Assembly (NCBI GenBank): GCA_963576735.1
Contig: OY755198.1
Coordinates: forward strand, 4,402,001 to 4,466,000
Source of the DNA: Bedellia somnulentella
Taxonomy: Eukaryota; Arthropoda; Insecta; Lepidoptera; Bedelliidae
Direction: 5' to 3'
Length of the DNA: 64,000 nucleotides
In this document: positions 28,405-40,652 of the stretch, piece after piece
How the letters are laid out: the number at the start of each line of letters is the position of its first letter
Numbering within the stretch: the stretch's first letter is position 1
The notes under the pieces: model-generated
Database searches by the model: none
The model's input: the letters and a program-made list of their open reading frames with translations, nothing else
Told to the model about the DNA's origin: nothing
Translations under genes and position numbers: made by a program

Positions 28405-31400
28405 AATTTAATGTTTTTTGACATGAATTCCTCATGTGGGGATTATTACTCATAAATAAAAGATGTTATTAAGGGAAAGAAAAATTTCGACATTGGCGGG
28501 GTTCGAACCCGCGACCTTCGGGTATACGCCCCCGTCGCTCTGCCAACTGAGCTACAGTGTCAGTTGGCATCCAGCGCGAAATTTCTCTATCCTTTGTTTC
28601 TTTTTTACACGTTCAAGTAGTGTTTGCGTTTCCTACCTCCGAATTTTAACTAATTCGGACGGCCACTTGTCTACCTTTTTCAGATAGAATGCAAATGTTG
28701 GAAACGCCTAACTATCAATAATTTAATGTTTTTTGACATGAATTCCTCATGTGGGGATTATTACTCATAAATAAAAGATGTTATTAAAGGAAAGAAAAAT
28801 TTCGACACTGGCGGGGTTCGAACCCGCGACCTTCGGGTATACGCCCCCGTCGCTCTGCCAACTGATCTACAGTGTCAGTTGGCATCCAGCGCGAAATTTC
28901 TCTATCCTTTGTTTCTTTTTTACACGTTCAAGTAGTGTTTGCGTTTCCTACCTCCGAATTTTAACTAATTCGGACGGCCACTTGTCTACCTTTTTCAGAT
29001 AGAATGCAAATGTTGGAAACGCCTAACTATCAATAATTTAATGTTTTTTGACATGAATTCCTCATGTGGGGATTATTACTCATAAATAAAAGATGTTATT
29101 AAAGGAAAGAAAAATTTCGACACTGGCGGGGTTCGAACCCGCGACCTTCGGGTATACGCCCCCGTCGCTCTGCCAACTGAGCTACAGTGTCAGTTGGCAT
29201 CCAGCGCGAAATTTCTCTATCCTTTGTTTCTTTTTTACACGTTCAAGTAGTGTTTGCGTTTCCTACCTCCGAATTTTAACTAATTCGGACGGCCACTTGT
29301 CTACCTTTTTCAGATAGAATGCAAATGTTGGAAACGCCTAACTATCAATAATTTAATGTTTTTTGACATGAATTCCTCATGTAGGGATTATTACTCATAA
29401 ATAAAAGATGTTATTAAAGGAAAGAAAAATTTCGACACTGGCGGGGTTCGAACCCGCGACCTTCGGGTATACGCCCCCGTCGCTCTGCCAACTGAGCTAC
29501 AGTGTCAGTTGGCATCCAGCGCGAAATTTCTCTATCCTTTGTTTCTTTTTTACACGTTCAAGTAGTGTTTGCGTTTCCTACCTCCGAATTTTAACTAATT
29601 CGGACGGCCACTTGTCTACCTTTTTCAGATAGAATGCAAATGTTGGAAACGCCTAACTATCAATAATTTAATGTTTTTTGACATGAATTCCTCATGTGGG
29701 GATTATTACTCATAAATAAAAGATGTTATTAAAGGAAAGAAAAATTTCGACACTGGCGGGGTTCGAACCCGCGACCTTCGGGTATACGCCCCCGTCGCTC
29801 TGCCAACTGAGCTACAGTGTCAGTTGGCATCCAGCGCGAAATTTCTCTATCCTTTGTTTCTTTTTTACACGTTCAAGTAGTGTTTGCGTTTCCTACCTCC
29901 GAATTTTAACTAATTCGGACGGCCACTTGTCTACCTTTTTCAGATAGAATGCAAATGTTGGAAACGCCTAACTATCAATAATTTAATGTTTTTTGACATG
30001 AATTCCTCATGTGGGGATTATTACTCATAAATAAAAGATGTTATTAAAGGAAAGAAAAATTTCGACACTGGCGGGGTTCGAACCCGCGACCTTCGGGTAT
30101 ACGCCCCCGTCGCTCTGCCAACTGAGCTACAGTGTCAGTTGGCATCCAGCGCGAAATTTCTCTATCCTTTGTTTCTTTTTTACACGTTCAAGTAGTGTTT
30201 GCGTTTCCTACCTCCGAATTTTAACTAATTCGGACGGCCACTTGTCTACCTTTTTCAGATAGAATGCAAATGTTGGAAACGCCTAACTATCAATAATTTA
30301 ATGTTTTTTGACATGAATTCCTCATGTGGGGATTATTACTCATAAATAAAAGATGTTATTAAAGGAAAGAAAAATGTCGACACTGGCGGGGTTCGAACCC
30401 GCGATCTTCGGGTATACGCCCCCGTCGCTCTGCCAACTGAGCTACAGTGTCAGTTGGCATCCAGCGCGAAATTTCTCTATCCTTTGTTTCTTTTTTACAC
30501 GTTCAAGTAGTGTTTGCGTTTCCTACCTCCGAATTTTAACTAATTCGGACGGCCACTTGCCTACCTTTTTCAGATAGAATGCAAATGTTGGAAACGCCTA
30601 ACTATCAATAATTTAATGTTTTTTGACATGAATTCCTCATGTGGGGATTATTACTCATAAATAAAAGATGTTATTAAAGGAAAGAAAAATTTCGACACTG
30701 GCGGGGTTCGAACGAACCCGCGACCTTCGGGTATACGCCCCCGTCGCTCTGCCAACTGAGCTACAGTGTCAGTTGGCATCCAGCGCGAAATTTCTCTATC
30801 CTTTGTTTCTTTTTTACACGTTTAAGTAGTGTTTGCGTTTCCTACCTCCGAATTTTAACTAATTCGGACGGCCACTTGTCTACCTTTTTCAGATAGAATG
30901 CAAATGTTGGAAACGCCTAACTATCAATAATTTAATGTTTTTTGACATGAATTCCTCATGTGGGGATTATTACTCATAAATAAAAGATGTTATTAAAGGA
31001 AAGAAAAATTTTTCGACACTGGCGGGGTTCGAACCCGCGACCTTCGGGTATACGCCCCCGTCGCTAAAAGGTAGACAAGTGGCCGTCCGAATTAGTTAAA
31101 ATTCGGAGGTAGGAAACGCAAACACTACTTGAACGTATAAAAAAGAAACAAAGGATAGAGAAATTTCGCGCTGGATGCCAACTGACACTGTAGCTCAGTT
31201 GGCAGAGCGACGGGGGCGTATACCCGAAGGTCGCGGGTTCGAACCCCGCCAGTGTCGAAAAAAATTTTCTTTCCTTTAATAACATCTTTTATTTACGAGT
31301 AATAATCCCCACATGAGGAATTCATGTCAAAAAACATTAAATTATTGATAGCTAGGCGTTTCCAACATTTGCATTCTATCTGAAAAAGGTAGACAAGTGG

Positions 31401-31467
31401 CCGTCCGAATTAGTTAAAATTCGGAGGTAGGAAACGCAAACACTACTTGAACGTGTAAAAAAGAAAC
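28405..31467. repeat. tRNA-like tandem array B (315-bp unit), direct then inverted
   Basis: Eight full direct units begin about every 315 bp from 28405 (next 28720, 29035 and so on). A ninth is broken at about 31065, after which the sequence reverses for at least 1.3 units into the assembly gap. Units are almost identical. Each has a minus-strand tRNA-like gene: 28488-28561, 28803-28876, 29118-29191, 29433-29506, 29748-29821, 30063-30136, 30378-30451, and 30693-30770 with a GAAC duplication in its T arm. A and B boxes and a T5 terminator accompany them. Frames containing AGFEPATFG are antisense readings of the T arm, not proteins. Confidence 0.9.
31184..31257 (+). tRNA. tRNA-like sequence in array B, inverted unit
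   Basis: 74 nt with acceptor stem GACACTG/CAGTGTC, A box TAGCTCAGTTGG and B box GGTTCGAACCC. Downstream is GAAAAAAATTTTC rather than a clean T5. The anticodon arm is irregular, as in the other units. No isotype is assigned. Confidence 0.5.
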
Positions 31468-31667
31468 NNNNNNNNNNNNNNNNNNNNNNNNNNNNNNNNN
31501 NNNNNNNNNNNNNNNNNNNNNNNNNNNNNNNNNNNNNNNNNNNNNNNNNNNNNNNNNNNNNNNNNNNNNNNNNNNNNNNNNNNNNNNNNNNNNNNNNNNN
31601 NNNNNNNNNNNNNNNNNNNNNNNNNNNNNNNNNNNNNNNNNNNNNNNNNNNNNNNNNNNNNNNNNNN
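31468..31667. other. Assembly gap (200 N)
   Basis: Exactly 200 N, a conventional placeholder length. It begins inside the inverted part of array B and ends inside the Jockey-like LINE. The true length of the array and the left junction of the LINE are unknown. Confidence 0.98.
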
Positions 31668-31673
31668 AATGGC

Positions 31674-31930
31674 ATAAGGATTTTAATTGGTACGGCGTAC
31701 AGACCACCGTGGCATAATGTTGACGATTTTTTTGACGCTATTACAGTGACTATTACATCAAGTGGAAATTTTGACAGATTAGTACTATTAGGTGACTTTA
31801 ACATCGATTTCAATGACTCCAACGAACGAAACTGTAGATTACTGAATCAATTTTTGACTAGCGTGAACTTGAGACAAATTGTTAATAAGCCAACTCACTT
31901 TACAGAACACAGTCAGTCGACTATCGATTT
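31674..31930 (+). pseudogene. Jockey-like LINE ORF2, endonuclease part
   Basis: The frame reads GIRILIGTAYRPP, LVLLGDFNIDFND and FTEHSQSTID, the middle of an APE-type endonuclease including the GDFN metal-binding motif. It is cut at Asp by the CR1-like LINE and continues at 36978 with DLICTDAPVRC. The upstream part is in the assembly gap. Confidence 0.8.
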
Positions 31931-32433
31931 TCTCCCAAAAAATATTTTGGGAGAATTGAATTGTGGGTAGGAAATTTAGAGCTCCGTATTAAACAAATTC
32001 TAAAAATAGTAAATCTGTATTTTAGTGTGTAGAAGTGTAATTGATAGACTAAAAACGTAGTAAACCTTATGTGAAATCGTTTGTGGAAGATAAGAAGAAC
32101 GTTGAATGGTATTTTTAAACAAGTGTTATTGAGTCATCAATTTCGTGAAAAAACTAACATTATAAAGTTTTAATTAAGACCAATAAGTCGTTTGACTAGT
32201 GATCTATTATAAACTAACAGTGCGTGAAACAAAGTAGTGTAAAATACGTAAAAATAATTAGTAACGGATATTACAATTATGAAAAAAGGAATTCTTGTTA
32301 AAATGTATGTGTAGTAGCGACATCTGTTATCGGGAGGACAAACTACAATACAATACAAACCATTGAAGTGACATAAATAAAAGCGCTACTTACACCTACA
32401 AAAACGAACCAATTAACATAATATATATATATA

Positions 32434-33798
32434 ATGGATGCCATAAAAAATAAATCAAAACAATTAGAAAAAGACGGCAATAACTTCGTATGTTCTAAAT
32501 GTAATATGGAAATACAAAACAAACAAAAATTAACCTGCAGTGTCTGTCTAAATACGTTCCATTTGGATTGTACAGATGTATATTTTGGTCGCTTTCAAAT
32601 AATGTCGGAAGCTAATAAAAACAAATGGAAATGCCAAACATGTCTACAATATTGCGACTCATATTCTGAACATATCACACAGAGAAAAAAAAATATTGTA
32701 GTAAACGTATCAACGGAAAATTCCTTTGCATCACTTACCGATGAAAGTGATCTAGAAAACTTGGGAGATACTCCAAATAGACTAAATAGAAGCTGCCCTG
32801 AAATAATTGTAACGGAAAGCAGTCAAATTACTGAGTTAAAAAAGGAAATACAAGACTTAAAGGATAAGCTAGAAATAGCAGACCAGGAAATTTGCAACAT
32901 CTTACAGGAAAATTTTACATTAAAAAGTATTATAGAAAAAAATGAGAATAAAATAAAGAAGCTCGACCACATCTGCAAATCAAGCGCAAAAAGCGATGTA
33001 ATTAAAAAGAACAGAAAATTCCCAGACCCGAAAAAACTAACCTTTTCACCAAGCAACATACAGGAAAAATATAATACAGTGGAAACAGATGAAGAACATA
33101 ACATCACCCAAAAACAAAGGAAAAGTATGGCAAGAATTTATAACTGTGAGGAAGGAAAGAAAATAGAAGGGAAAAGTTTAAAAAAAGAGGAAATAAAACT
33201 TTGCATAATAACCAATAAAGGAGGTAGAGATAAAAACGTCAGCCTACGAGAAATAGAGACCAATTTTGAGCATGATAATTATTGTCAATACAGCTATCCT
33301 AACTGTGAACTTAAATACCAATTAAAAAATCTAGAAAATAAATTACTGAGTTTCACTAAAAAAGACTACTGTATAATTTTTATTGGTGAAAAAGACATCA
33401 GAGACTCACAGGATAATTACATACTCATTAACCATTTAAGAACAAGTCTGGAAAAAATCACATATACAAACATTATATTATGTCTCCCTACCTACATATG
33501 TGGATCCTTAATATATAACTATAAAATAGAAATGTTTAACAATTTGATAGCTTTAGATAACTACTATAATAAATATGCATACATATTCGATACAAACGCA
33601 GATTTGACCATGGACATGTTCTCTAGCCTCTCAGGAAAAATAAACAAATCTGGGATAAGATGTGTATGGAAGTCCATAAAACTTTTCATAGATTCCAAAA
33701 GTACAACCGCCTCACTGCGTCACACTGACGAAACCTCTTTACAGGCCTCAATGAGTACTAATAACACAAACAGTGAACTCCATAATTTTCGTAACTAA
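32434..33798 (+). CDS. CR1-like LINE ORF1 with PHD finger
   Basis: 454 residues from an ATG at 32434. An N-terminal PHD-type zinc finger (CSKCNMEIQNKQKLTCSVC ... FHLDC ... WKCQTC, about residues 19-70) is followed by a coiled coil (about 125-190, ITELKKEIQDLKDKLEIADQ). A C-terminal domain with YCIIFIGEKDIRDSQDN may be the esterase-like domain of CR1 ORF1 proteins, though that is weakly supported. PHD-bearing ORF1 proteins are known in CR1-related elements and may contact chromatin. The frame is intact. ORF2 follows after a short gap. Confidence 0.8.
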   Translation: MDAIKNKSKQLEKDGNNFVCSKCNMEIQNKQKLTCSVCLNTFHLDCTDVYFGRFQIMSEANKNKWKCQTCLQYCDSYSEHITQRKKNIVVNVSTENSFASLTDESDLENLGDTPNRLNRSCPEIIVTESSQITELKKEIQDLKDKLEIADQEICNILQENFTLKSIIEKNENKIKKLDHICKSSAKSDVIKKNRKFPDPKKLTFSPSNIQEKYNTVETDEEHNITQKQRKSMARIYNCEEGKKIEGKSLKKEEIKLCIITNKGGRDKNVSLREIETNFEHDNYCQYSYPNCELKYQLKNLENKLLSFTKKDYCIIFIGEKDIRDSQDNYILINHLRTSLEKITYTNIILCLPTYICGSLIYNYKIEMFNNLIALDNYYNKYAYIFDTNADLTMDMFSSLSGKINKSGIRCVWKSIKLFIDSKSTTASLRHTDETSLQASMSTNNTNSELHNFRN

Positions 33799-33829
33799 AG
33801 AAGAAATCTACGAGAAACCAGATAACTTC

Positions 33830-36705
33830 ATGATTTTATTCCAAAATATGCAGAGTATAAACAATAAAATGGACCTGTTAGAAGCCTTTATAGAAGAAAA
33901 TCCAAATTATAGAGCTTTTTGCGTCACAGAGACTTCAGACGTCAGAGGCTGAATGAAAAACGATTAGATCTCATAAAGTTAAGCGGATATAAGATTGCGG
34001 CAACTTACAGTAGAGTCGTGAGAAAAGGGGGCGGAACCTGTATTCTACTTCAAGAGAATATAGAGCATGAGGAAAGAAGTGACATAGCAAATTTGTCAAC
34101 GGAGTATGGACTAGAAGTGTGTGCTGCGGAACTGATAAAATACAACTTACTGATAGTAACAGTCTACTGGAATGGTAATAATGAAAATTTATTTTATGTT
34201 AAACTTAAAAATCTTTTGAAATATATAAATAAAAAATATTCTAAATTAAAAGTTGTCATAGGGGGAGATTTCAATATAGATATAATGAAAAATAATTTAA
34301 GCTGTACCTCATTATTAGAGCTGATGTTAGAATACAAATTCACACAACATGTAAAGAAAGAGCCCACTCATTTTACAACAACTTCGGCAACTTGCATAGA
34401 CCTAATTTTTACTAACTTTTCTGAAGGATGCCTTTATGCCACTGTTGAGCATACAGGCTTTTCACACCATAGTTCCACTATACTACACATGCAAGTATCT
34501 CATAAACAAACAAACGAAACATGGTATTTTAAAAAAAGACTATTTAACGAAACAAACTTAAACAAATTTAAACTCAAACTACAAGAAATAAATTGGCACA
34601 ATATATTATCAAATAGCGCTAGTGTTAACGAAAACTATAATATATTTCATAAAATACTATTAAAAATACTAAACGAAAGTATACCTAAAAAAGTATTTAA
34701 ATTAAAAAGTAAAAATAAAAAATACTGGCTAACAAAGGGTATAAAAATTTCCACGAAACATAAAAGATTATTTAAAGCATTTGTTTTAAAAAGCAAAAAT
34801 AAAATACTTAAAAACCAATATAGTGTATATGGAAAACATCTTAAAAAAGTAATATTTAAATCAAAAAGAAATCATTATATTAATTTGCTAAAGAACTCTA
34901 CCAATAAAGTAAAAACTATGTGGAACATAATTAACGAAAGAACAAATAAAAAAACTTCAAGAGAGAAAGTCAATATTAAACTAATAAAAAACGATAACTT
35001 AATCTCAGACCCTAAAAACGTTGTTAGTGAATTTAATAACTTTTTTGCTTCAATAGGCGAACTTAAAAACCCAAATGCGACAGGGCTACCAGTGAGCCAC
35101 CCGACAAAAAACTCTATGTTTTTGACTCCAGTAGACGTGCCCGAAATATTGAAAGTTATCCAGAATTTAAAAAATAAAAACAGCTGTGGCTTTGATGAAC
35201 TTTCGCCTAAGCTATTCAAACATTGTGCTCAAGAGTTTGCCACACCCCTTTGTCTTTTAATAAACCAGTCGTATAACGAAGGATATTTTCCTGATCTTCT
35301 AAAAATTTCGTTAGTCAAACCAACTCACAAAGGAGGCAATAAATTAGATCCCAGTAATTATAGACCAATAGCTCTTTTGCCTACAGCCTCGAAAATTTTT
35401 GAAAAAACAATGGTTAGCCGAATTTACAAATTTTGTGAAAAATACGAGGTATTTGACAATTCACAAAACGGTTTCAGAAAAGGTCGATCGACCATTCTAG
35501 CCGTATTTAAATTTATTAACGAAGTATTAAAAGCCTTAAATGATAAAAAATATGCAATAGGTATATTGCTAGATCTTACAAAAGCCTATGATAAAGTTGT
35601 ATACAAAATACTATTAAGAAAACTTTACGGCGTAGGAATCCGTGGACAAGCCCATAAATGGTTTACTTCCTATTTAGATAACAGAAAGCAACTAGTTCAA
35701 GTAGATTTTTGGAACACAGACACTAGAAATGTAGAGACCGTGCAGTCAGAAACAAAACCAATAAACGCCTCTATACCCCAAGGTAGCGTCGCTGGTTGTT
35801 TACTATTTTTGATATATTTAAATGATTTGCCTAAAATAATAAAAGATCATTGTGTATTATTTGCCGACGATATTTCCATCCTAAAAACAGCTTATGACTC
35901 TACAAACCTTAGTGCCAAATTAAACAACATAATGGAAACCACCAAAAACTGGTTAGAAATCCACAACTTAGAAATTAACTACCTAAAAACTAAATTAATC
36001 GTATTTTATCCCCATCAAAAAACCCCTTTGCAAGTTGACCTAGAATTTAACAATATTAAAATAGAAACCGTGAACGAATTTTCCCTCCTTGGTATTAAAA
36101 TTGATAAACATGTTAATTGGAAGTCGCATGTCCAAACTATAAGAATAAAATTATCTAAGTTTACTTACGCACTTTATGAAATTAAAAAAACAACAGACAC
36201 TAAAACTGCACTAGCAACCTATTACGCTTATGCGCACTCATGGCTCAGCTATGGAGTGATACTGTGGGGGAATAGTTCTGATGCTAATACACTATTTACA
36301 GCACAGAAAAAACTAATTAGGATCATTGCAAATATATGTAAAACCGACTCATGTAAAATGCATTTTAAAAATTATAAAATACTTACCTTGCCATCTTTGT
36401 ATATATTAGAACTTTGCAAACTAGTCAGAAACCATCCTGTACTATATACGACAAGAGAACAAACTACAACTAAGTATAACTTGCGACATAAAACAAGGCT
36501 AAACCTACCAGCCTCTCGAACACAATTGTGGTCTTCAGGAACATTAAACATGTCAATTAAAATATATAACAAACTCCCCCAACAATTAAAAAATGTCAGT
36601 AGTTATCCTATATTTATAAAAAAGGTAAAGAGTTTATTATTAGATAGATCCTATTACACCACCCTAGAATACTTGAATGATAACTTTGATAACGTGAGGG
36701 TATAA
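33830..36705 (+). pseudogene. CR1-like LINE ORF2 with one 11-nt disabling insertion
   Basis: The frame opens with ILFQNMQSINNKMDLLEAF ... FCVTET. After an extra 11 nt at about 33936-33946 it shifts to the frame running to 36705 (928 further codons with no natural ATG). Leaving out those 11 bases would let the conserved CVTET tract run on in frame. Downstream are the endonuclease (GGDFNIDI, FSHHSSTI), the reverse transcriptase with SIPQGSVAGCLLF and a VLFADDISIL catalytic motif, and a normal C-terminus. The lesion looks like a local partial duplication of GTCAGAGGCT-like text. Otherwise the copy is well preserved. Confidence 0.85.
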
Positions 36706-36977
36706 AGTATAAATATTATTGTTTTAAAAATTAAATGCTTAAATGATTATTATATTAAATATTGAAGATTGTGTCCACTAATTTTTAAATTAATATACAT
36801 ATTAGTTGTTTTTGTTTTAAAAATGTATATTTTCTTTCTTCCTTTTTATTTTTAGCTATAAGTTTTGTATTTATAAGTTAATTGCAGTGCCCGACGGGGC
36901 CCACAAGGTCCAAATTGTAAATGTCACCTTATTGATACTGTGGATTTATGCAATAAAGATTTGAATTGAATTGAATT

Positions 36978-39266
36978 GATTTAATATGCACAGACGCCCC
37001 TGTCCGGTGCTTAGATATTTATCATATTCCTGAATTAGGTCGTCATGCTTTTGTTACAATGCAACTTGACTTAAAAAAACCTAAACTTGTACCTAAGACA
37101 ATTACTTACCGACCACTGAGAGACATAGACTTAGATAAATTCAATCATGACCTGACAAACACAGATTGGGATTCAATTAAAAAAATTGAAAACGTTGATG
37201 ACATGATTGCTGAATTCAACATTCGTGTTACCAAATTATTTGACCTTCATGCACCCATTAAAACTGTAGTGGTAAAAGATGCTCCAAAACCTTGGTTAAC
37301 CCCGACTGTGAGATTGATGATGCGGTTACGTGATAGTGCACATCGAAAGTCCAAAAAAATTAAAACTGAGGCGAGTATACGTTACTATAAGGATCTTAAA
37401 CACCAGGTTATCCAGGCAATTCATAATGAAAAGAAAGCTTTCTTTAAACATGCCATTAATGGTAATGCTGGAGATTCGCGTTCACTCTGGAAAAACTTAA
37501 AAAGATATATATTTCCTAATAAACGTGAGATTGAACTACCACCATCTTTCAATAACCCTGATGACATTAACCAGTTCTTCAGCAATATTCCTGGTACTAA
37601 TGACGTCTCCTTATCTAATTTAACGTTTTTTGAATTTAACCGCTACAATCAATCAATTTTTTCTTTGGAACCTGTGACTTGTGAAACAGTATCTAAAATT
37701 GTAACTAAAGTTAAAACCACAGCTAAAGGACAAGACGACATAGACATTGACATGATATTGTTTACTTTACCGATGACATTAGACGTATTGACGTGCATTG
37801 TTAACAGAAGTATTGAAACAAGTACATTTCCTTCTCATTGGAAAACTGCTAAAATTAAACCACTTCCAAAAAAACCTAACCCTACCGTCACTTCCGATCT
37901 GCGAGCAATTAGTATCTTACCATGTGCATCAAAGATAGTGGAGCGGGTGGTGTGCGATCAGCTGTCGAAATACCTAGAAAATAATAATATCCTGCCGGAA
38001 CTTCAGTCAGGGTTCCGCAAGGGCCATTCAACAGCGACAGCGTTGCTGGATGTCGTTGATAACATTTTAAAAGATCGTGACGGTGGTTTGTCCACATTAT
38101 TAACACTATTAGACTTTTCTAGGGCTTTCGATTGTTTATTCACGCCCCTGGCACTGTCCAAGATGTCGTATTATGGATTTGATGTGTCTACAGTTTGTTG
38201 GTTTGACAGTTATTTATCTGATCGAAAACAGTTCGTAGAACTACGAAAAAGAAATGGAGAAATCAGTATTTCGTCTGAAAGTAGATTAGATAGAGGAGTC
38301 CCACAGGGATCGATCCTAGGTCCCTTGTTGTTTATTTTATATACTGCAGATCTCGTTGACAGCGTCAAGGAATGCAATTTACACATATACGCCGACGACG
38401 TGCAATTGTACATATCTGGAGATCCTAAAAATACGGCAGAAACTGTTGGTAAACTAAATTCTGATCTCGATCGTATTGTTGCTTGGTCAGAGCGAAATTG
38501 CCTGGTTTTAAACCCAACCAAGTCCAAGTATATGGTACTCGGAACAAAAACACAAATCCATAATACGTTGGATGCCTTGGCGTCCTGCGATGTAGCTGTT
38601 AGAAATCAACCACTGGAAAGGGTGATAGAAGCACGTAATCTCGGTATACTAATGGATGGTGAACTCCGGTTCGAAAATCACGTTTTGTCTGTAGTTAGTA
38701 ACTGCTTCTATCGCCTTAAGGTTCTTTATAATATACGCGACTACCTGAGTGTGGATTTGCGTGTTCACCTCTGTGAGTCGCTGGTATTATCGAGATTAAA
38801 CTACTGTGATGTGGTTTATGGCAGCTGCATTCTTGGTCGTACACAAAGGCTGATACAGCGTGTGCAAAACGCATGCGCACGTTTTTGTTTTCGCATCCCT
38901 CCTCGTTCCCATATCACGCCGTACTTGGACGATGCAAAGCTATTGAATATGCAGGGCCGTAGACGATTACATCTTTCCACTCTGCTGTTCGGTGTAGTTA
39001 AGCTGGAATCGCCCACTTATTTGCATAAAAAACTGCAATGGTCAAAAAGTGACTACCAGTTTAAAGTTAGAGCGATCTTGCCAATGCACCGGTCAGCGGC
39101 GTTTCGGGGTAGCTTTAGATTTGCAGCGTCTAAGTGCTGGAATGATATTCCACCACCTATACGTGCTGCGACCAGTAGGAAAACTTTTAGGCGTAAGCTT
39201 AGAGATTACTTGCTGGCACAGCAAAACCCATCCCGCAATGTCCTACCTGCAGATTCCCGTTTATGA
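36978..39266 (+). pseudogene. Jockey-like LINE ORF2, endonuclease end and reverse transcriptase
   Basis: It continues from 31930 with DLICTDAPVRCLDIYHIPEL, then a linker and reverse transcriptase: LDFSRAFDCLF, GVPQGSILGPLLF and HIYADDVQLYI (YADD). The conserved tail is AFRGSFRFAASKCWNDIPPP. The frame is open for about 760 codons to 39266. The protein is lost as a unit because the gene is split and its 5' part lies in the gap. A related, 5'-truncated copy lies on the minus strand at 45996-47495. Confidence 0.85.
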
Positions 39267-39837
39267 TTATGATTATGTTTTTAAATCTTATTATGCCTAT
39301 AAATCATTACATGTATCATATCACTATGTTATGTCATATATATATGTGTGTATATATATGTGTATGTGTGTTTATATATATGTGTATATATTTCTGTTAT
39401 CTTATAGTGCGACAGTTATATATTCGTATTCTATATCTGTATATTTTTATTCTATAATTATTATTTATCTTTGTTTATTTAGTATATACAGTTGTCAATT
39501 ATGTTGTTTAAATTTGTATAAACTTTTTGTGTGTATGTCCAATTATCTGTTCCGTATGGTGTAATGCTCGCAATGTCACTTGAGTCGGTGCTGACTGAAA
39601 ATCAGTGTTGTGAGCTTCCAAAGCTCACAACGTAATGCTGAGACAGCACCGTTTCGCTGTGCAGAGGCCTTGCCTTCTAAATATTATATTTGTATGTTTT
39701 TTCTTGTTTACTTTTGTTTTCTTGCTTTGAGAATTGAATAATGTGTTGTTTTTTTATATATTTTTTTCTCTATTAATGTTATTTTTCCATGTTCTGTACA
39801 GCGAATAAATGTCTCTCTTTCTCTCTTTCTCTTTCTA

Positions 39838-40300
39838 TAAATAACAATGCGTCTATTAACTTGAATTGAAATGCAGATGTTCGTTTCTTTTGGTCGGCTT
39901 TACAAACGTTTTTAAAATTACGGATAATAAATCTACAAGTTTTATAATTTGCACATAAGTTTTAATAATGCTAAGTTTGTGGCTAGTATTTTCGAAGGTA
40001 CAGAATATTTATTTCAGTTTGGAAATCATCTGAAATACATTGTTGATTTTATGACGATCTTTTATTGTACTACCTCTGATTGCGTTTCTTTTTATTGAAC
40101 GTTTTTTTCAACACTAAACAAACTGAATACAAAATTGATGATGAAATGATTACAAAATGAATTAACTTGTTTATTTGCACTACGGAGTGCTCAGATAGCT
40201 ATATTTAACATTAACTTACAACTAGTGAATAAGAAACTAGTTCTGTACAATACACCAAGACTAAAATATTTACTTAAACTTATTTATTTAACACCTGATA
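39838..40300. other. AT-rich flank, no gene recognised
   Basis: No coding or RNA signature was seen. It could contain the missing 5' part or terminal repeat of the P-like element, but I could not identify a THAP domain (C2CH) in any frame. Confidence 0.4.
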
Positions 40301-40470
40301 TATGTAGGCAGGTGTCCGAAGTGTGAAGAATAAAAGAGCATGATTGAGGCAATTGATGGATGTGAACGAAGCCAGAGAGGTTTGCCAGGATCGTACAAAG
40401 TGGTGATCGATAGTCTCTGCCTGCCCCAATGGGAACTAACGGTGTGAGAATATGTATGTATGTACCTGAT
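40300..40470 (+). mobile_element. RTE-like LINE 3' end
   Basis: Contains GATGTGAACGAAGCCAGAG, CAGGATCGTACAAAGTGG and GTCTCTGCCTGCCCCAATGG, then GAGAATATGTATGTATGTA. A plus-strand 3' terminal fragment. Confidence 0.65.
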
Positions 40471-40652
40471 ATATATATATATAAGACAAGTGTAAACTAT
40501 AACTATATATATGTATTAAAATATTAACTATAACTATTATTCACACACACACACAAAAATTACATGTATTTCATGTTACACTATACTTAAACCTGGTGTA
40601 ATCATTTGTTTTTACCCACAAAATTTGGTAATTATGTTTTTTTTCCTTTTAG

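Larger units (their letters stand above)
15970..28406 (+). repeat. Direct duplication, upstream copy
   Basis: This block matches 44448-49482 in order and orientation and carries exons 1-3 of the zinc-finger gene. It is longer because it alone contains the I-like LINE (16049-21620), a LINE tail (22645-22935), a SINE-like repeat (22980-23242), a 2.2-kb segment (about 23921-26125), an RTE-like LINE end (26205-26345) and a TA-flanked MITE (27252-27674). Homology ends exactly where the tRNA-like array begins. Confidence 0.85.
31931..36977 (+). mobile_element. CR1-like LINE with PHD-finger ORF1, nested in the Jockey-like LINE
   Basis: Length 5,047 bp. The 5' UTR starts with the hairpin CTCCCAAAAAATATTTTGGGAG (31932-31953). 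ORF1 is 32434-33798, ORF2 about 33830-36705, and the 3' end carries short GAATT repeats instead of poly(A), as in CR1-type elements. A short GATTT duplication (31926-31930, 36978-36982) marks the insertion. ORF2 carries one disabling 11-nt insertion. Confidence 0.85.
31668..39837 (+). mobile_element. Jockey-like LINE, interrupted by a CR1-like LINE
   Basis: The 5' part (31668-31930) encodes endonuclease. The rest (36978-39837) continues the same protein to its stop at 39266, followed by a 3' UTR ending in a CTCTTT-rich tail. The break falls within an STID/DLICTD tract, where the GATTT target sequence is duplicated around the CR1-like insertion. The 5' end is lost in the gap. Confidence 0.85.

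Noticed and set aside
28463..30577. Seven near-identical 74-codon frames with LAGFEPATFGYTPPS
   Set aside because: This is the antisense reading of the tRNA-like T arm and its flanks. The pattern follows the B box, not a protein.
28405..31467. Regular direct repeats suggestive of a CRISPR array
   Set aside because: The unit is 315 bp with no variable spacers and contains tRNA-like genes. The genome is eukaryotic.
39300..39400. TATATG/TGTATA-rich stretch as a regulatory element
   Set aside because: Simple-sequence DNA in a LINE 3' UTR; nothing else supports it.
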